Positions 14,696-24,419 of a stretch of 64,000 nucleotides of DNA are shown here, piece after piece. Within the stretch, counting starts at the first letter, position 1. Each line of letters begins with the position of its first letter. The stretch spans positions 1-64,000 of the forward strand of contig NZ_JAESDI010000018.1 of NCBI RefSeq assembly GCF_019249215.1. The letters run 5' to 3'. The position numbers and the translations under genes are program-made. Origin of the DNA: Alteromonas lipotrueae (GTDB lineage: Bacteria > Pseudomonadota > Gammaproteobacteria > Enterobacterales > Alteromonadaceae). A model generated the notes under the pieces. It was not told where the DNA came from and ran no database searches. It saw only the letters and a list, made by a program, of their open reading frames with translations.

Positions 14696-14950
14696 ATGAA
14701 AATATTAATACGTAATTTAGACAGACAAACTACACAAGAAGAGCTTGCTAGTTTATTTGAAACCTTCGGTTCTGTGCAGTCTTGTACAATTGTGGTTGAT
14801 GAAAAGAGCGGTGCCTCTAAAGGCTTTGGATTTGTAGAAATGCCCAAGCCAGGCGAAGCTAAAGCGGCCGTTAAGTCGTTGAACAATCATGCTTTAGGCG
14901 ATGCGAATATCCGTGTAAAAAAAGCAGAAGATAAACCCGATACAAAGTAA
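14696..14950 (+). CDS. RRM RNA-binding protein
   Basis: 84 aa, a single RNA recognition motif. RNP2 is ILIRNL (about 3-8), RNP1 is KGFGFVEM (about 42-49); the order beta-alpha-beta-beta-alpha-beta is complete. Short bacterial RRM proteins of this size are common in gammaproteobacteria and cyanobacteria and are often cold-induced; the regulation here is not visible. A short charged tail follows the domain. GGAAAC precedes ATG 14696. Confidence 0.9.
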   Translation: MKILIRNLDRQTTQEELASLFETFGSVQSCTIVVDEKSGASKGFGFVEMPKPGEAKAAVKSLNNHALGDANIRVKKAEDKPDTK

Positions 14951-15056
14951 GCCCGATACAAAGAAAACAGTGGTAGTGTAAAATCCACCAGCATTGTCTC
15001 TCATTATAAGTGGAACGTATATCAAGCTGGGGTCATATAAAGAAGTGAAGGTATGT

Positions 15057-15542
15057 ATGAATATAGAAATCATAAAAGCAGATTATTTTGACGACGCTCA
15101 TAAGCAAGCTATTCCTTATTTGCTAAACGAATATGCGAAAGATCCTATGGGCGGCGCTGAGGCACTTTCTAAACATACCTACGACAACTTAGTCGATAAG
15201 CTCTCTACACTACCCCATGCCTTTAGTATTCTTGCTTATGTTGATGGCAAACCCGCTGGGCTAATCAATTGCTTTGAAGCATTTTCTACTTTTGCCTGCA
15301 AACCCCTTATTAATACTCACGATATCGCTGTATTGCCAGAGTTCCGTGGTTTAGGACTTAGCCAAAAAATGTTAGATAAAGTAGAGGGAATAGCGCTAGA
15401 GAAAGGCTGCTGCAAGATTACCTTAGAAGTATTAAGTAATAACACGGTGGCAAAATCGGCCTATGAAAAGTTTGGTTTTACCAGCTATGAACTGGCGGAA
15501 GGTGAAGGCCACGCGCTTTTTTGGCAAAAAAAATTAGGCTAA
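15057..15542 (+). CDS. GNAT N-acetyltransferase
   Basis: 161 aa from ATG 15057 with GAAGG upstream; the ATG at 14994 would add 21 residues without a ribosome binding site. The acetyl-CoA loop is FRGLGLSQKML (near 98-108), preceded by the strand THDIAVLPE, and followed by ITLEVLSNNTVAKSAYEKFGF (near 122-142), the family's motif B. A general acyl-CoA acyltransferase; acceptor unknown. It ends facing the NRAMP-like gene. Confidence 0.85.
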   Translation: MNIEIIKADYFDDAHKQAIPYLLNEYAKDPMGGAEALSKHTYDNLVDKLSTLPHAFSILAYVDGKPAGLINCFEAFSTFACKPLINTHDIAVLPEFRGLGLSQKMLDKVEGIALEKGCCKITLEVLSNNTVAKSAYEKFGFTSYELAEGEGHALFWQKKLG

Positions 15543-15606
15543 CATTTAAAGTAGATTAAACGCTTTTAGTTATTGCTTGTTAAGACAACTTGCCTCATTC
15601 CCACGA

Positions 15607-15627
15607 TGGCGCTTTTCTTAAGCGCCA
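15607..15627. terminator. Hairpin between convergent genes
   Basis: A perfect eight-base stem TGGCGCTT / AAGCGCCA with loop TTCTT, between the GNAT gene and the transporter that face each other. No strong T tract follows on either strand. Confidence 0.4.
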
Positions 15628-15639
15628 CAGATTAAATTA

Positions 15640-16902
15640 TTAGCCCCATTTCCACCAAACAAACAGTAGTAAAAAGCCAAATAAATATACTAAGCCTACG
15701 TAGCTAAGTAGTGTTACCCACCAGCTGGCTTTTGCATCTTTATGTAGCGAAGCGCTTTTTACCAAACGATGATTCAGCCATGCAAACATTGGCGTGGTAA
15801 CAAAGGCGAGAGTCATAGCAAAGCCTAACATGGCCAGCAGCGCAGATTTGAAAAACAGTACGAGACTAAAACTGATGGCAGCCATAGCCAGTAATACGGG
15901 AACGAATACCGCATCACGCGCCATTTTATGTGGCGATACCAATGAAATGGCTTCGGCAATCACGCGGGCGTAGCCATCGTAAACTGTTAACGCCGAACCA
16001 AATATGCAAAGAAAGGCAACAATGGCTATAAGCCAGTGCGCCCAATCACCAATCGTGTTGGCATATAAGCTGACCAATTGCTGCGAAAAGCCTATGCCAC
16101 CCGTTGCGAGTGTTTCGCCACTTCCATGTAATACTAAGGCGCCTAAGCCTAAAAAAAGCAGGGCTAAAATGGTGGTAACGGCATAGCCTAAGTTAAAGTC
16201 GAACAACGCATTTTTTGGAGTAACAGCGTGGGTTTTACATTGGCGCTTTAACCATAACGATGTAATGCTAGATATTTCTATTGGTGCAGGCATCCACCCC
16301 ATAGTGACCACTAAAAATCCTACGGTAGCAAGCGTCCACGGTGATGGTGACTCAAAGCTGGCTGGCCTTGGCTCTATATTTATTACCGCTGCACAAAAAG
16401 CTGCGATAGTTGCTAAAACCAATACCCCCATAATGGCTTTTGCTACGCCTTCGAGGGCTTCAAAATGCCCTGCCAGTAAGATAAATAAGATGGCGCCGAG
16501 AATAGCCGCAGAGGTGATAGCAATAGAGATGTTGAAGGGCAGAAAGTAAGAAAGCAGGCTTGCAGCAAAGAGCAGGAGTGCGGCTGCGTTCACTACTGAC
16601 GCCAACGCATTTAAGCACAGCGCCACAATCAAATAGCCTTTGCCCATTTGGTGGTAGCCGTATTGCAAGGTTTGCTTCGTACTGATGGTATAGCTGACAC
16701 CGGCTCGGAAAAAAGGGTACTTGAGCACGTTAACCGCAAGAATAAGCACAACTAACTGCCAACCGAATTTCGCACCTGCTTGCGTTGAAGCAACAAGGTG
16801 GCTTCCGCCAACGGCGGCAGTGGCCATTAGAACGCCTGGACCAAGTAACTGCACCATGCGCATGAAGCGGTGATATTGTGTAAGTGAAATACTGAGGCTC
16901 AA
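15640..16902 (-). CDS. NRAMP-related transporter lacking canonical metal ligands
   Basis: 420 aa, about eleven transmembrane segments, recognisably NRAMP: LLGPGVLMATAAVGG...TQAGAKFGWQL in TM1 and MGWMPAPIEISS in TM6. In classical Mn/Fe transporters TM1 carries D-P-G-N and TM6 M-P-H; aligning from QAGA, the Asp becomes Gly and the Asn becomes His here, and TM6 has M-P-A. Thus two or three of the four side-chain ligands differ and ordinary Mn/Fe transport is doubtful. Members with such changes occur in marine bacteria as poorly characterised NRAMP relatives. Start ATG 16902 has AAAGGA about nine bases upstream. Confidence 0.8.
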   Translation of the reverse strand: MSLSISLTQYHRFMRMVQLLGPGVLMATAAVGGSHLVASTQAGAKFGWQLVVLILAVNVLKYPFFRAGVSYTISTKQTLQYGYHQMGKGYLIVALCLNALASVVNAAALLLFAASLLSYFLPFNISIAITSAAILGAILFILLAGHFEALEGVAKAIMGVLVLATIAAFCAAVINIEPRPASFESPSPWTLATVGFLVVTMGWMPAPIEISSITSLWLKRQCKTHAVTPKNALFDFNLGYAVTTILALLFLGLGALVLHGSGETLATGGIGFSQQLVSLYANTIGDWAHWLIAIVAFLCIFGSALTVYDGYARVIAEAISLVSPHKMARDAVFVPVLLAMAAISFSLVLFFKSALLAMLGFAMTLAFVTTPMFAWLNHRLVKSASLHKDAKASWWVTLLSYVGLVYLFGFLLLFVWWKWG

Positions 16903-17017
16903 TCCTTTTCCTTTAATCGCAAACTGCTAGAAGCGGTTACGGAGTATACCTATTCCCGCCACAAAATTGCGAGCTTCCAGCAGTATTAGATTAAAACGAG
17001 TAAGAATTAGCACTTAT

Positions 17018-18289
17018 TTAGAACTTGTATAACGCGCCGGTAAATACAAACTGGCTATCATCAGGGTAATCCCCACGCTCAAACCCATCACCTTTCAGCA
17101 GATAAGCCGCACCAATGGCAACCCTCAGCGAGGGTAATATCTGCCAGCGCCACCTTGCTTCCAACTGTTGCCCGATAAAGTTATCAACAGAATCAGGGGC
17201 TTTTTGGTACCACATGGCCTTGTAGCTAACCATAATATTATGTTCTTTAGAAGGTTTAGTCACACTTCTCGCGCCAACTGTGTATAAGTTTCTTCGAGGC
17301 ATAGCCTGATAAACATCCGTTGGACCAAAATCGAAACGCCTTACCCCATAAAGGCTATCAAAGTTAGAAATGGTATTATCTGAGCTATCATTATCACCGC
17401 TAATCGCGTCTATTTCGCCGCGTAAGAACGTATGTTCGGTGATTTTCTTGCCTACGTTTGCGTGAAGTAACCAGCTCTCCACGTCTAGCTCCGTGGTGTC
17501 ACTTGCACTGGAGGTTTGATGTGACGTGCCGGTTTGCCCAATCACTTCAATATTAGCTTTCCAAGTCTCTGCAAACGGCTTGGTGTAATCAACGGAAAGT
17601 GTGTATAAGTCACGATTTTTCGTGGCAAGTTTTTCAGAGTCTTCCTCTTTTAACCAGTAACTGTGAACCTTCACGTTTTTATCTGGTGAGGTTATATACA
17701 AACCAAAGAACTCACGTTCACTGTAGCTTTTATCAAAAGCACGTTCTGCATCGGCAACCGCCCCACTGTCGCTGGGTAATCGGCTGACCGGCAGCAAATA
17801 AAAACCACGGATGTCCCAATCATTAATTTGGTAATCTACCAGCACCCCATCGAATGCATTTTTTGTATTGCGGTACACGCCTTGACCTATCAGCCTGCGA
17901 CTACCGTGATCGAAGGTAACTCGTCCCGCCGTAATCCCTTTTAAATATTGGCTATCTTGGGGCGTATACCGAGCGAAAAACTGTAGGGGTTCTAACGTAT
18001 TTACCTGAGATGATTTCAACGTAGGATCGTTGTCGTCTAACCATACACGGGAATCGGCCAACTCAAGGGTGACATTGAATACATCCCAATTGGCTTCAGT
18101 TTTAAGTAGCACACGCGACGATACACGACGATTTACTTGGTCCCTGTCTTCGCTTGAGGAAGGAAATATGGGGTTATTTAAATGTTCGTAACGAAGACGC
18201 CATGAACCGCTAACGTCGAAACTGAGTTCGCTAGCAAACGACGGAACCGATAACGTTAGAAACACACCTAATATGACTATAAACTTCAT
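17018..18289 (-). CDS. Alginate-export-type outer membrane protein
   Basis: About 423 aa from ATG 18289 (GGGAGAG upstream; the longer frame to 18355 lacks a site). A signal peptide (MKFIVILGVFLTLSVPSFA) precedes a beta-rich body that starts SFDVSGSWRLRYEHLN and ends in Phe (LYKF), as outer membrane barrels do. The pattern of RVSSRVLLKTEANW, FDGVLVDYQ and alternating aromatic strands matches the Alginate_exp (AlgE-like) barrel family. It probably transports or binds an anionic ligand; no alginate genes are nearby, so the substrate is open. Confidence 0.75.
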   Translation of the reverse strand: MKFIVILGVFLTLSVPSFASELSFDVSGSWRLRYEHLNNPIFPSSSEDRDQVNRRVSSRVLLKTEANWDVFNVTLELADSRVWLDDNDPTLKSSQVNTLEPLQFFARYTPQDSQYLKGITAGRVTFDHGSRRLIGQGVYRNTKNAFDGVLVDYQINDWDIRGFYLLPVSRLPSDSGAVADAERAFDKSYSEREFFGLYITSPDKNVKVHSYWLKEEDSEKLATKNRDLYTLSVDYTKPFAETWKANIEVIGQTGTSHQTSSASDTTELDVESWLLHANVGKKITEHTFLRGEIDAISGDNDSSDNTISNFDSLYGVRRFDFGPTDVYQAMPRRNLYTVGARSVTKPSKEHNIMVSYKAMWYQKAPDSVDNFIGQQLEARWRWQILPSLRVAIGAAYLLKGDGFERGDYPDDSQFVFTGALYKF

Positions 18290-18561
18290 AAGAGCTCTCC
18301 CCACAAAAACACTATTTCGATTTTTAAATAACCTAATTTCATTTCTATACCTCAATCGTTTTACAACTTCGACTGCTCTTAAGGCGTGAAGTATAGACGG
18401 TTAAATTAAAATCACATTACCTCTTTTGTCTACATGGTCTTGCTGTATATCTAACTAAAAATGTATTTGAAAGTCTAAGTGCAAACTTAGAATTCCTGGA
18501 CTAACCTTTGCCTACGTGATTTGTAGATTAGTGCGTTATTACTAGCTAGGAAGTAAAGGCC

Positions 18562-20205
18562 ATGCTGAACTTTGATAATTTATCTGTCAGGCAAAAATTT
18601 GCCGTTCCATTGAGTTTTGTTGCAATTTTAGTTCTGATTGTGAGTACAATAAGTATCAATAACAGTCGATATCTGGCACACAATACAGAGACACTATCTA
18701 CGGTGTATACCCAATCCATCAGCATTGCCCTAAATGCCGACCGAGATTTATATCAAGCCCATTCGGCGCTGTTAGAACTCATGCTCAACCGCTCAATGAA
18801 CTCAACAGCTGGCAGTGATCACCTTGCAGATTACGAAGAAAATGCTGATCAAGCTAAAGCTCGGATGATGGAGGTTAAAAGCCTGATTAAAGATTACCCG
18901 GAAATGCTCAGTGTTACGCGAGATTTCACCCAAGATTATCAAAACTGGATAGCTTTAAACCAAACCGTCATTGAGCAAATTGAGAATGGGAATATCTCTG
19001 CGGCAGCACAGCTATATCGCACCGAGGGGATGGAGTTGTTCGAAACCTTGCGAGGGAATTACGATCGTATCGGTGAGGCTGTTAAAACGCAATCTGATGA
19101 AGTTACTCAACAAAGCCTAGATTCAAATGCAGTGCAAACGTGGTTTCTCATCATTGCCATTGTACTAGCTGTGCTGGCTTGTATTGGTAGTATTATTGTT
19201 GGCCCCCGACTTGTCACCCGTCGCATTCATATTCTGAAAAACATGCTGGTTTCTATAAGCGAAGGCGAAGGTGATTTAACTCAACGCTTAAACACGGATG
19301 GGAACGATGAAATTACCGCAGTGGCAGTAGAATTCAATAATTTCATGAACAACCTACAACGACTTATCACTATGGTGAAAGCCGATGCTGAATCGCTCGC
19401 TGACGCACAGTATTCATTAATTAGTGCAGCCGATGCTACAAACACTATTTCGGGGCAGCAGAGCGAAAATTTAGATCAAATTGCGACTGCGGTTACCGAA
19501 TTAAGTCATGCACTACGTGAGGTAGCAAATAGTACGCAAGGGTCATTGGCCGAAACTCAACTAGCGAACGATGAAGCACTTGCGTCCCAAGAGGCGGTAT
19601 CACAATCGACCGAGAGTATTTCACTGATGTCAGGAACCATCAGCCAAGCAAGAGACGTTATTGAGGAATTAGCCAAGGAAACATCAAAAATTTCATCCTT
19701 GCTAGGGGTAATTCGCGATATTGCTGACCAAACCAATTTGCTAGCGCTAAACGCGGCTATTGAAGCGGCAAGAGCGGGCGAGCAAGGCAGAGGATTTGCT
19801 GTTGTCGCAGATGAAGTACGTTCTTTAGCAAACAGAACGCAACAAGCTACAGGCGATATTAACACTATGCTCGTTAATCTTAATAAAGGGGTAGATGAGG
19901 CAGTAAACTCAATAAACAGTGGTGCATCACAGGTTACCGATGTGGTGGGTTTATCTTCGGCACTTTCTGAACGATTGCAAAAAGTAGTAGAGGCAGTGAG
20001 TGGCGCTAACGACGGCATCTATCAAATAGCCTCTGCCACTGAACAGCAGAGTCAGGTAGTTGATAGCGTAAATGAAAACATTTCTTCACTGAATACGCTA
20101 ACTCAAAAAGCAGTACACACTGTTACTAGGTCAAGCGAAGCCAGCGAGAACGTTAATAAGGTGTCGAATAGCTTAGGTCAGAATGTAGGGCGCTTTACTG
20201 TATAA
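18562..20205 (+). CDS. Methyl-accepting chemotaxis protein
   Basis: 547 aa. TM1 about 14-34, a periplasmic four-helix-bundle ligand domain (about 35-190), TM2 about 190-212, HAMP (about 214-268), then the signalling coiled coil. The hairpin tip signature [23 protein letters not shown] begins near residue 389 and matches the universal MCP core. The ends of the signalling domain contain Gln/Glu pairs suited to methylation. No C-terminal CheR-tethering pentapeptide is visible. The periplasmic binding protein and porin that converge on it might share a ligand, but that is only a neighbourhood hint. Confidence 0.93.
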   Translation: MLNFDNLSVRQKFAVPLSFVAILVLIVSTISINNSRYLAHNTETLSTVYTQSISIALNADRDLYQAHSALLELMLNRSMNSTAGSDHLADYEENADQAKARMMEVKSLIKDYPEMLSVTRDFTQDYQNWIALNQTVIEQIENGNISAAAQLYRTEGMELFETLRGNYDRIGEAVKTQSDEVTQQSLDSNAVQTWFLIIAIVLAVLACIGSIIVGPRLVTRRIHILKNMLVSISEGEGDLTQRLNTDGNDEITAVAVEFNNFMNNLQRLITMVKADAESLADAQYSLISAADATNTISGQQSENLDQIATAVTELSHALREVANSTQGSLAETQLANDEALASQEAVSQSTESISLMSGTISQARDVIEELAKETSKISSLLGVIRDIADQTNLLALNAAIEAARAGEQGRGFAVVADEVRSLANRTQQATGDINTMLVNLNKGVDEAVNSINSGASQVTDVVGLSSALSERLQKVVEAVSGANDGIYQIASATEQQSQVVDSVNENISSLNTLTQKAVHTVTRSSEASENVNKVSNSLGQNVGRFTV

Positions 20206-20224
20206 ACGCAGCAAAACTGAAATA

Positions 20225-20250
20225 AAAAAGGAGAGCGCGCTCTCCTTTTT
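20225..20250. terminator. Bidirectional rho-independent terminator
   Basis: Perfect palindrome of 26 bases: AAAAAGGAGAGC followed by GCGC-centred complement ending TTTTT. It lies between the convergent chemoreceptor and binding-protein genes and serves both strands. Confidence 0.9.
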
Positions 20251-20301
20251 AATGCCTCATTTCCGGCATAACCTTCATCGGTTAGCGCAACGGTTTAACC
20301 G

Positions 20302-21099
20302 TTAGCGCCTGTCGAAGTTAACCGGCTTTTTAGGATCTTGGTAAAAACCGTCTTTTAACAACCGTTTAAAGCGAGTTAGTTTCCCTTCTAATGTTAGTTC
20401 TTCTAAGCCTTTGTTGAAAAGCTCAATAAGAAGCCTGTCGTCATTTCTCCCCTTTGCTACCAGTAAATGCGTGGTGACGGTAGAGATAAACGGGTCGATA
20501 GTCATTACCGCTTGGCGCTGCTCGTTAGTGAAGTCGCGTTGAAGTAAATACCAACCAGTTAAATCATCGATGGGAAACAAATCAATTTCCCCACTCACTA
20601 AGGCTTCAAGGTTCTCTTTATCTGTAGCGTAGGTGGTTACCGAAGGGGTATTTTCAATATAAGCGGCCAACTCGTTATTGTACAAATAGCCTTCTGTCAC
20701 CCCCATTTTTTTGTCTTTAAGTTCGTCAAAACTCGACCATGACGCTATATCAGACTTAGCATTTACATAAAAGACTAAGCTTTCGGCAGTGATAGGGTCG
20801 CTGTGCCAGAATTTCTCGCCTCTAGCGCGCACAAAATTACCGTACGACAGTGCATCAAATTCGCCATTCAATGTGGCTTCTACCGCTTCATCCCACGGCA
20901 TTGAGACAAATTCAACCACCACTCCGGTTTCTAAAAAAGCCTGTGAAATAATGTGGTTAATATAGCCGTTGTGCTCCATCTCTGAAGAGGTGTAAGGTGC
21001 ATATTCAGTGGTAGCAATTTTAATTTTTAGCCAGGCATGCCCCCAGCTTTGCAGTGGGACTAACGCCAAAAGTAGTGTGAAAATAGCTAATAAACGCAT
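20302..21099 (-). CDS. Periplasmic solute-binding protein (SBP_bac_3 type)
   Basis: 265 aa with a signal peptide (MRLLAIFTLLLALVPLQSWGHA). The mature start KIKIATTEYAPYTSSEMEHNGYINHII, then GVVVEFVSMPWDEAVEATLNGEFDALS and the DELKDKKMGVTEG strand are the classical amino-acid-type binding-protein pattern. Such single genes without permease often act as sensors or polar amino acid scavengers. The porin gene lies nine bases upstream on the same strand, so the two should be cotranscribed, coupling outer membrane entry with periplasmic capture. Confidence 0.82.
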   Translation of the reverse strand: MRLLAIFTLLLALVPLQSWGHAWLKIKIATTEYAPYTSSEMEHNGYINHIISQAFLETGVVVEFVSMPWDEAVEATLNGEFDALSYGNFVRARGEKFWHSDPITAESLVFYVNAKSDIASWSSFDELKDKKMGVTEGYLYNNELAAYIENTPSVTTYATDKENLEALVSGEIDLFPIDDLTGWYLLQRDFTNEQRQAVMTIDPFISTVTTHLLVAKGRNDDRLLIELFNKGLEELTLEGKLTRFKRLLKDGFYQDPKKPVNFDRR

Positions 21100-21108
21100 A
21101 ATCTTCCC

Positions 21109-22227
21109 TTAGAAATAGATACCTAAATTAATATTCAATCTGTGTGTTGTTTCTTGTCGACCACCTAGGTCTAAGCCCACGCCTGGACCGCCAGAAAACC
21201 ACATATTTTTCCCTTGAATACTATCTACATAAACAAACAATTTGTCCCAGCCAAAACTACAGCCATTTATCCATTGCGATGAATCTCGGCCTGACGCTTC
21301 GTCACCCTGCGCCACACTGTACTCGGTATAACACGTAAGTGAGTTAATACGGGTGAATTTATAAGGTACGGAATACACCAAATTCGCCGAATACGTTGAC
21401 CCATCGGCAGCCGCTAAGAATGGAAAGGTAAATGCAGAAAGCGAAATTCTATCTGTGGCTTGTCCCTCAGGCGCAGCTAAATCGTATTCGTAATCAATGT
21501 ATTGTAGCTCTACTTTAAAATCACCTTGCTGATGACGAACGTGAACGGCGTAAGCTGTCATGTCGCCATCTTCTAGCGTATCTAAGTTTAAGATATCGCC
21601 ATATTGGTAAGACACTCCAATGTCGGTGGTACTCCTAGGCAGCAGCTTCGCGGTATAGTTTGCACGTAAGTTGTATTGGCCATCTTCTTGGTTACGAAAC
21701 TCACCATCGTCGGCCACATCGAATGAGTAGCGGCCAAATTCAGCGGCATCGTTATATTCATCATTCATGAAGTAAGCGGCTTGAAAGTCCCAATTACCGT
21801 AATCATGATTTATCTTAATGCCGGCTTCGTAGTCATCTTCAAAGCCTAAGTAGTAATTTACCGAAAACCAGAAGTTGTTTGAACCAAAGGGCTGCAAGCC
21901 GAAAGGAGTTTGGGTGATACCCGCGGTAATGTCGGTCGATTCGTCCCAATGGTAGGTAAGTTCGGCAAAGCGAATAGTGTCGAAATCGGTATTTTCATAC
22001 CATCGGTATTCTGCTTTATAGCTAAACTGATCTGACTCGCCAGCGACACCTAACTTAATAGATTCAAATTCAAATCCATCTCTTATCTCAGGTAGTTGCC
22101 AATCTTGGTGCCCATAATTAACTCGCACATGGCCACTAAGCGTAAAAGGGAGCTCATCTGCCTGCACTGCTAAGGAATTGCTGCCTAGTAGCGCGGCTAA
22201 GGAAAGTAGTGGAAGTTGTCTGTTCAT
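21109..22227 (-). CDS. Porin, OprP/OprO-like
   Basis: 372 aa from ATG 22227 (AGGA six bases before; the longer frame from 22266 lacks one). Signal peptide MNRQLPLLSLAALLGSNSLAVQA. The mature protein begins LPFTLSGHVRVNYGH and ends NLNINLGIYF with a terminal Phe; alternating strands with GFEFESIKLGVAGE, FRFAELTYHW-like segments are typical of the phosphate-selective porin family. Sixteen-strand barrel expected. First gene of a two-gene unit with the binding protein. Confidence 0.8.
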   Translation of the reverse strand: MNRQLPLLSLAALLGSNSLAVQADELPFTLSGHVRVNYGHQDWQLPEIRDGFEFESIKLGVAGESDQFSYKAEYRWYENTDFDTIRFAELTYHWDESTDITAGITQTPFGLQPFGSNNFWFSVNYYLGFEDDYEAGIKINHDYGNWDFQAAYFMNDEYNDAAEFGRYSFDVADDGEFRNQEDGQYNLRANYTAKLLPRSTTDIGVSYQYGDILNLDTLEDGDMTAYAVHVRHQQGDFKVELQYIDYEYDLAAPEGQATDRISLSAFTFPFLAAADGSTYSANLVYSVPYKFTRINSLTCYTEYSVAQGDEASGRDSSQWINGCSFGWDKLFVYVDSIQGKNMWFSGGPGVGLDLGGRQETTHRLNINLGIYF

Positions 22228-22446
22228 TCCTTGTCCTAATGTCAATTTGCTCACAATCTGGACCACCCCATTTTTGGAAGCCCTCGTTGTGATATATATT
22301 CCTTCAGTACAAATTATATAGAGTGAACCTTACAAAAAGATCATTGTCGTACACGAAATATGTAAAGTAAGTTTGTCGATGAAGCACATTTCATTTGCGT
22401 TAAATAGTGGGTAAAATTTCACAAAATTTACGTAAAACAAGATTCT

Positions 22447-22848
22447 ATGCAGCATCACATTTCAGCTATTACCTTCCTTGTAGACAATTACGACAGCGCT
22501 ATTGCCTATTTCACCCAAACCCTTAATTTTTCACTTACCGAAGACAGAGATAAAGGGGAAGGATCGCGCTTTGTATTAGTAACACCGAAAGGCAGCGCAA
22601 CGTCACTCTTGTTAGCTAAAGCTAACTCGTACGAAGATAAAGCGATGATTGGAAAGCAAGCTGGGGGTAAAGTGTTTATGATTTTATATACCGATGACTT
22701 TTGGCGCGATCATCAATCAATGTGCGATAAAGGCGTTGAGTTTTTAGAAGCGCCGCGAGAAGAAGCTTACGGTACAGTAGCTATTTTTAAAGATTGTTTT
22801 GGCAATAAGTGGGATTTACTTCAACCCGCGCCTGCCGACCTTAATTAG
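22447..22848 (+). CDS. VOC-family (glyoxalase-like) protein
   Basis: 133 aa, two beta-alpha-beta-beta-beta modules. HHISAITFLVDNYDSAIAYFTQTLNFSL at the N-terminus, SRFVLVTPKG strand, and the C-terminal GTVAIFKDCFGNKWDLLQP are diagnostic. Metal ligands would be His near position 4, Glu or Gln in later strands. Members include dioxygenases, lyases and resistance proteins; the role here is unknown. Weak ribosome binding site (AAAACAAG) before ATG 22447. Confidence 0.88.
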   Translation: MQHHISAITFLVDNYDSAIAYFTQTLNFSLTEDRDKGEGSRFVLVTPKGSATSLLLAKANSYEDKAMIGKQAGGKVFMILYTDDFWRDHQSMCDKGVEFLEAPREEAYGTVAIFKDCFGNKWDLLQPAPADLN

Positions 22849-22885
22849 GTGTAACGACACCCTCTGGAGATTTGTTTTGTCCCCC

Positions 22886-23188
22886 ATGAAGCGTTCAATC
22901 ATTACCGATATTGTGGCTATATTAGCCATTGCGATACTCATTGCAACGGCGTTTTATGGGCTTGAAGCCAGAAAAGAAGTTATCTATTTATGTGATAACT
23001 TTACGCCAGGGGTATCGAAAAATAGTGTTGAACGACAATTAAATACCACCAATTTACTGGTATGGGATACCGAGTTTTTAGCGGTTGGTAGCCGCATAGT
23101 GGCCTATAGCCCGCTAAATTTCGGCTACATGCACTGCCGGGTTGAGTTCAACAGGCAAGACATTGTGGTGTTTTCAGTAGTGGAATAG
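22886..23188 (+). CDS. Small membrane-anchored protein of unknown function
   Basis: 100 aa from ATG 22886 (GTTTTGTC-CCCC upstream gives no clear site; a longer frame overlaps the VOC gene in another frame). An N-terminal transmembrane segment (DIVAILAIAILIATAFYGL) anchors an extracytoplasmic domain with two Cys (CDNF near 37; MHCRVEF near 84), perhaps disulfide linked. No family recognised. It follows the VOC gene by 37 bases. Confidence 0.55.
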   Translation: MKRSIITDIVAILAIAILIATAFYGLEARKEVIYLCDNFTPGVSKNSVERQLNTTNLLVWDTEFLAVGSRIVAYSPLNFGYMHCRVEFNRQDIVVFSVVE

Positions 23189-23379
23189 CCCGCTTTTCGC
23201 TCAGAAACGGTGCAATGTTTACAAGTCAGCAACTTACCGTTTACTCTGCGGTTAAAAGTCGTAAAGCTGTGCGTACCAATAGATTTTAAGCTAAGCATGT
23301 TATCTAACCACAGCCCTGTATACCCCATCAGCGTAAACGTATAATTACAGCGTGTCTTATCAACTAAGAATCGCCACTT

Positions 23380-24069
23380 ATGCAAAACTCCAATCACAGT
23401 GTTATCGAAGATATCTTTGCATTAGTTAGTGCCGGGTTATTCGTGGCATTTGGTGTATTTCTATTCCAGTCTCAAGATTTGATGGTGGGTGGCGCTGCGG
23501 GTATCGCATTGCTGGGGACTTACGCAATTGATATGGACTTTGGTGTTCTATTTTTCCTAATTAACTTGCCCTTTTATACCCTTGCTTGGACTCGCATCAG
23601 CAAGCGCTTCACATTGAATACGTTTATTTCTGTGACCACGGTATCGGTCTTAACTGAGCAGATCCCAGCCTTCGTCGACATTTCTAGCATTGATCCTATT
23701 TTTGCTGCCATTTTTGGTGGCTTGCTTATAGGCGTGGGCATGCTGATTATGTTCAGACATAGCTCTAGTTTAGGTGGTTTGGGTATTTTAGCGTTTTACC
23801 TGCAGTCTCGATTTAATGTGCGCGCAGGTACATTTCAACTTACGGTAGATAGCGTTATTCTGCTTTGCGGGCTTTTCTTTATTCCATGGCATTTAGTGCT
23901 TATTTCGATTCTTGCCGCGTTCTGCTTAAATATGGTCATTTCGTTAAACCATCGCCCAGAACGTTATATACCTGCGAATAAAGAGAGTGAAAAGTCACCT
24001 GAAAAAAAGGGGCCTAGCGTGCAGTCGTGTGCAACAGTAAACACTAATCTACACGCTCAAAACAACTAG
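23380..24069 (+). CDS. YitT-family membrane protein
   Basis: 229 aa with five or six membrane segments. Landmarks: ALVSAGLFVAFGVFLFQSQDLMVGGAAGIAL near residues 14-44 and AAIFGGLLIGVGMLIMFRHSSSLGGLGILAFYLQ near 106-139, the GG-centred motif of YitT/DUF161 proteins. A soluble DUF2179 tail found in many members is absent; instead there is a short polar tail. Function is not firmly established for the family. It ends at a strong terminator. Confidence 0.85.
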   Translation: MQNSNHSVIEDIFALVSAGLFVAFGVFLFQSQDLMVGGAAGIALLGTYAIDMDFGVLFFLINLPFYTLAWTRISKRFTLNTFISVTTVSVLTEQIPAFVDISSIDPIFAAIFGGLLIGVGMLIMFRHSSSLGGLGILAFYLQSRFNVRAGTFQLTVDSVILLCGLFFIPWHLVLISILAAFCLNMVISLNHRPERYIPANKESEKSPEKKGPSVQSCATVNTNLHAQNN

Positions 24070-24100
24070 TCTGTTAATTTTTCGCCTGCGCTAAACGTAA

Positions 24101-24130
24101 AAAACCCGGCCATATCAATGCCGGGTTTTT
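24101..24130 (+). terminator. Rho-independent terminator after the YitT gene
   Basis: AAAACCCGGC and GCCGGGTTTTT around CATATCAAT, followed by T-rich sequence. Strong stem with T tract on the + strand. Confidence 0.92.
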
Positions 24131-24419
24131 ATATTATTCCTAACGTAACGCTTTGTATCCTTGTCGCTACCCTACTGCTTTTTTCTGCACAGGCTTAAAC
24201 GGTCGACTTACTAGTCCTCGATTCACCCTAGGGCGAGAAAACGAAGTACGCATACAAACCTCACTTACGTGATATACCCACAACAGTCGAAGATGAAATA
24301 TTCATCTCAATACTGAAAGTGGGACGTTAGTATAGGCACAAGCGAGTGAAAAACACCCCATTGTTTCGGTGAATGGTCATTCATCAGCGCATTTACAAGA
24401 ATGTAAACTACTGTAAGTA
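24131..24419. other. Intergenic stretch without recognised features
   Basis: I see no ORF with a ribosome binding site, no RNA gene and no clear terminator for alr in this stretch of 289 bases, which lies downstream of both flanking genes. Confidence 0.5.
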
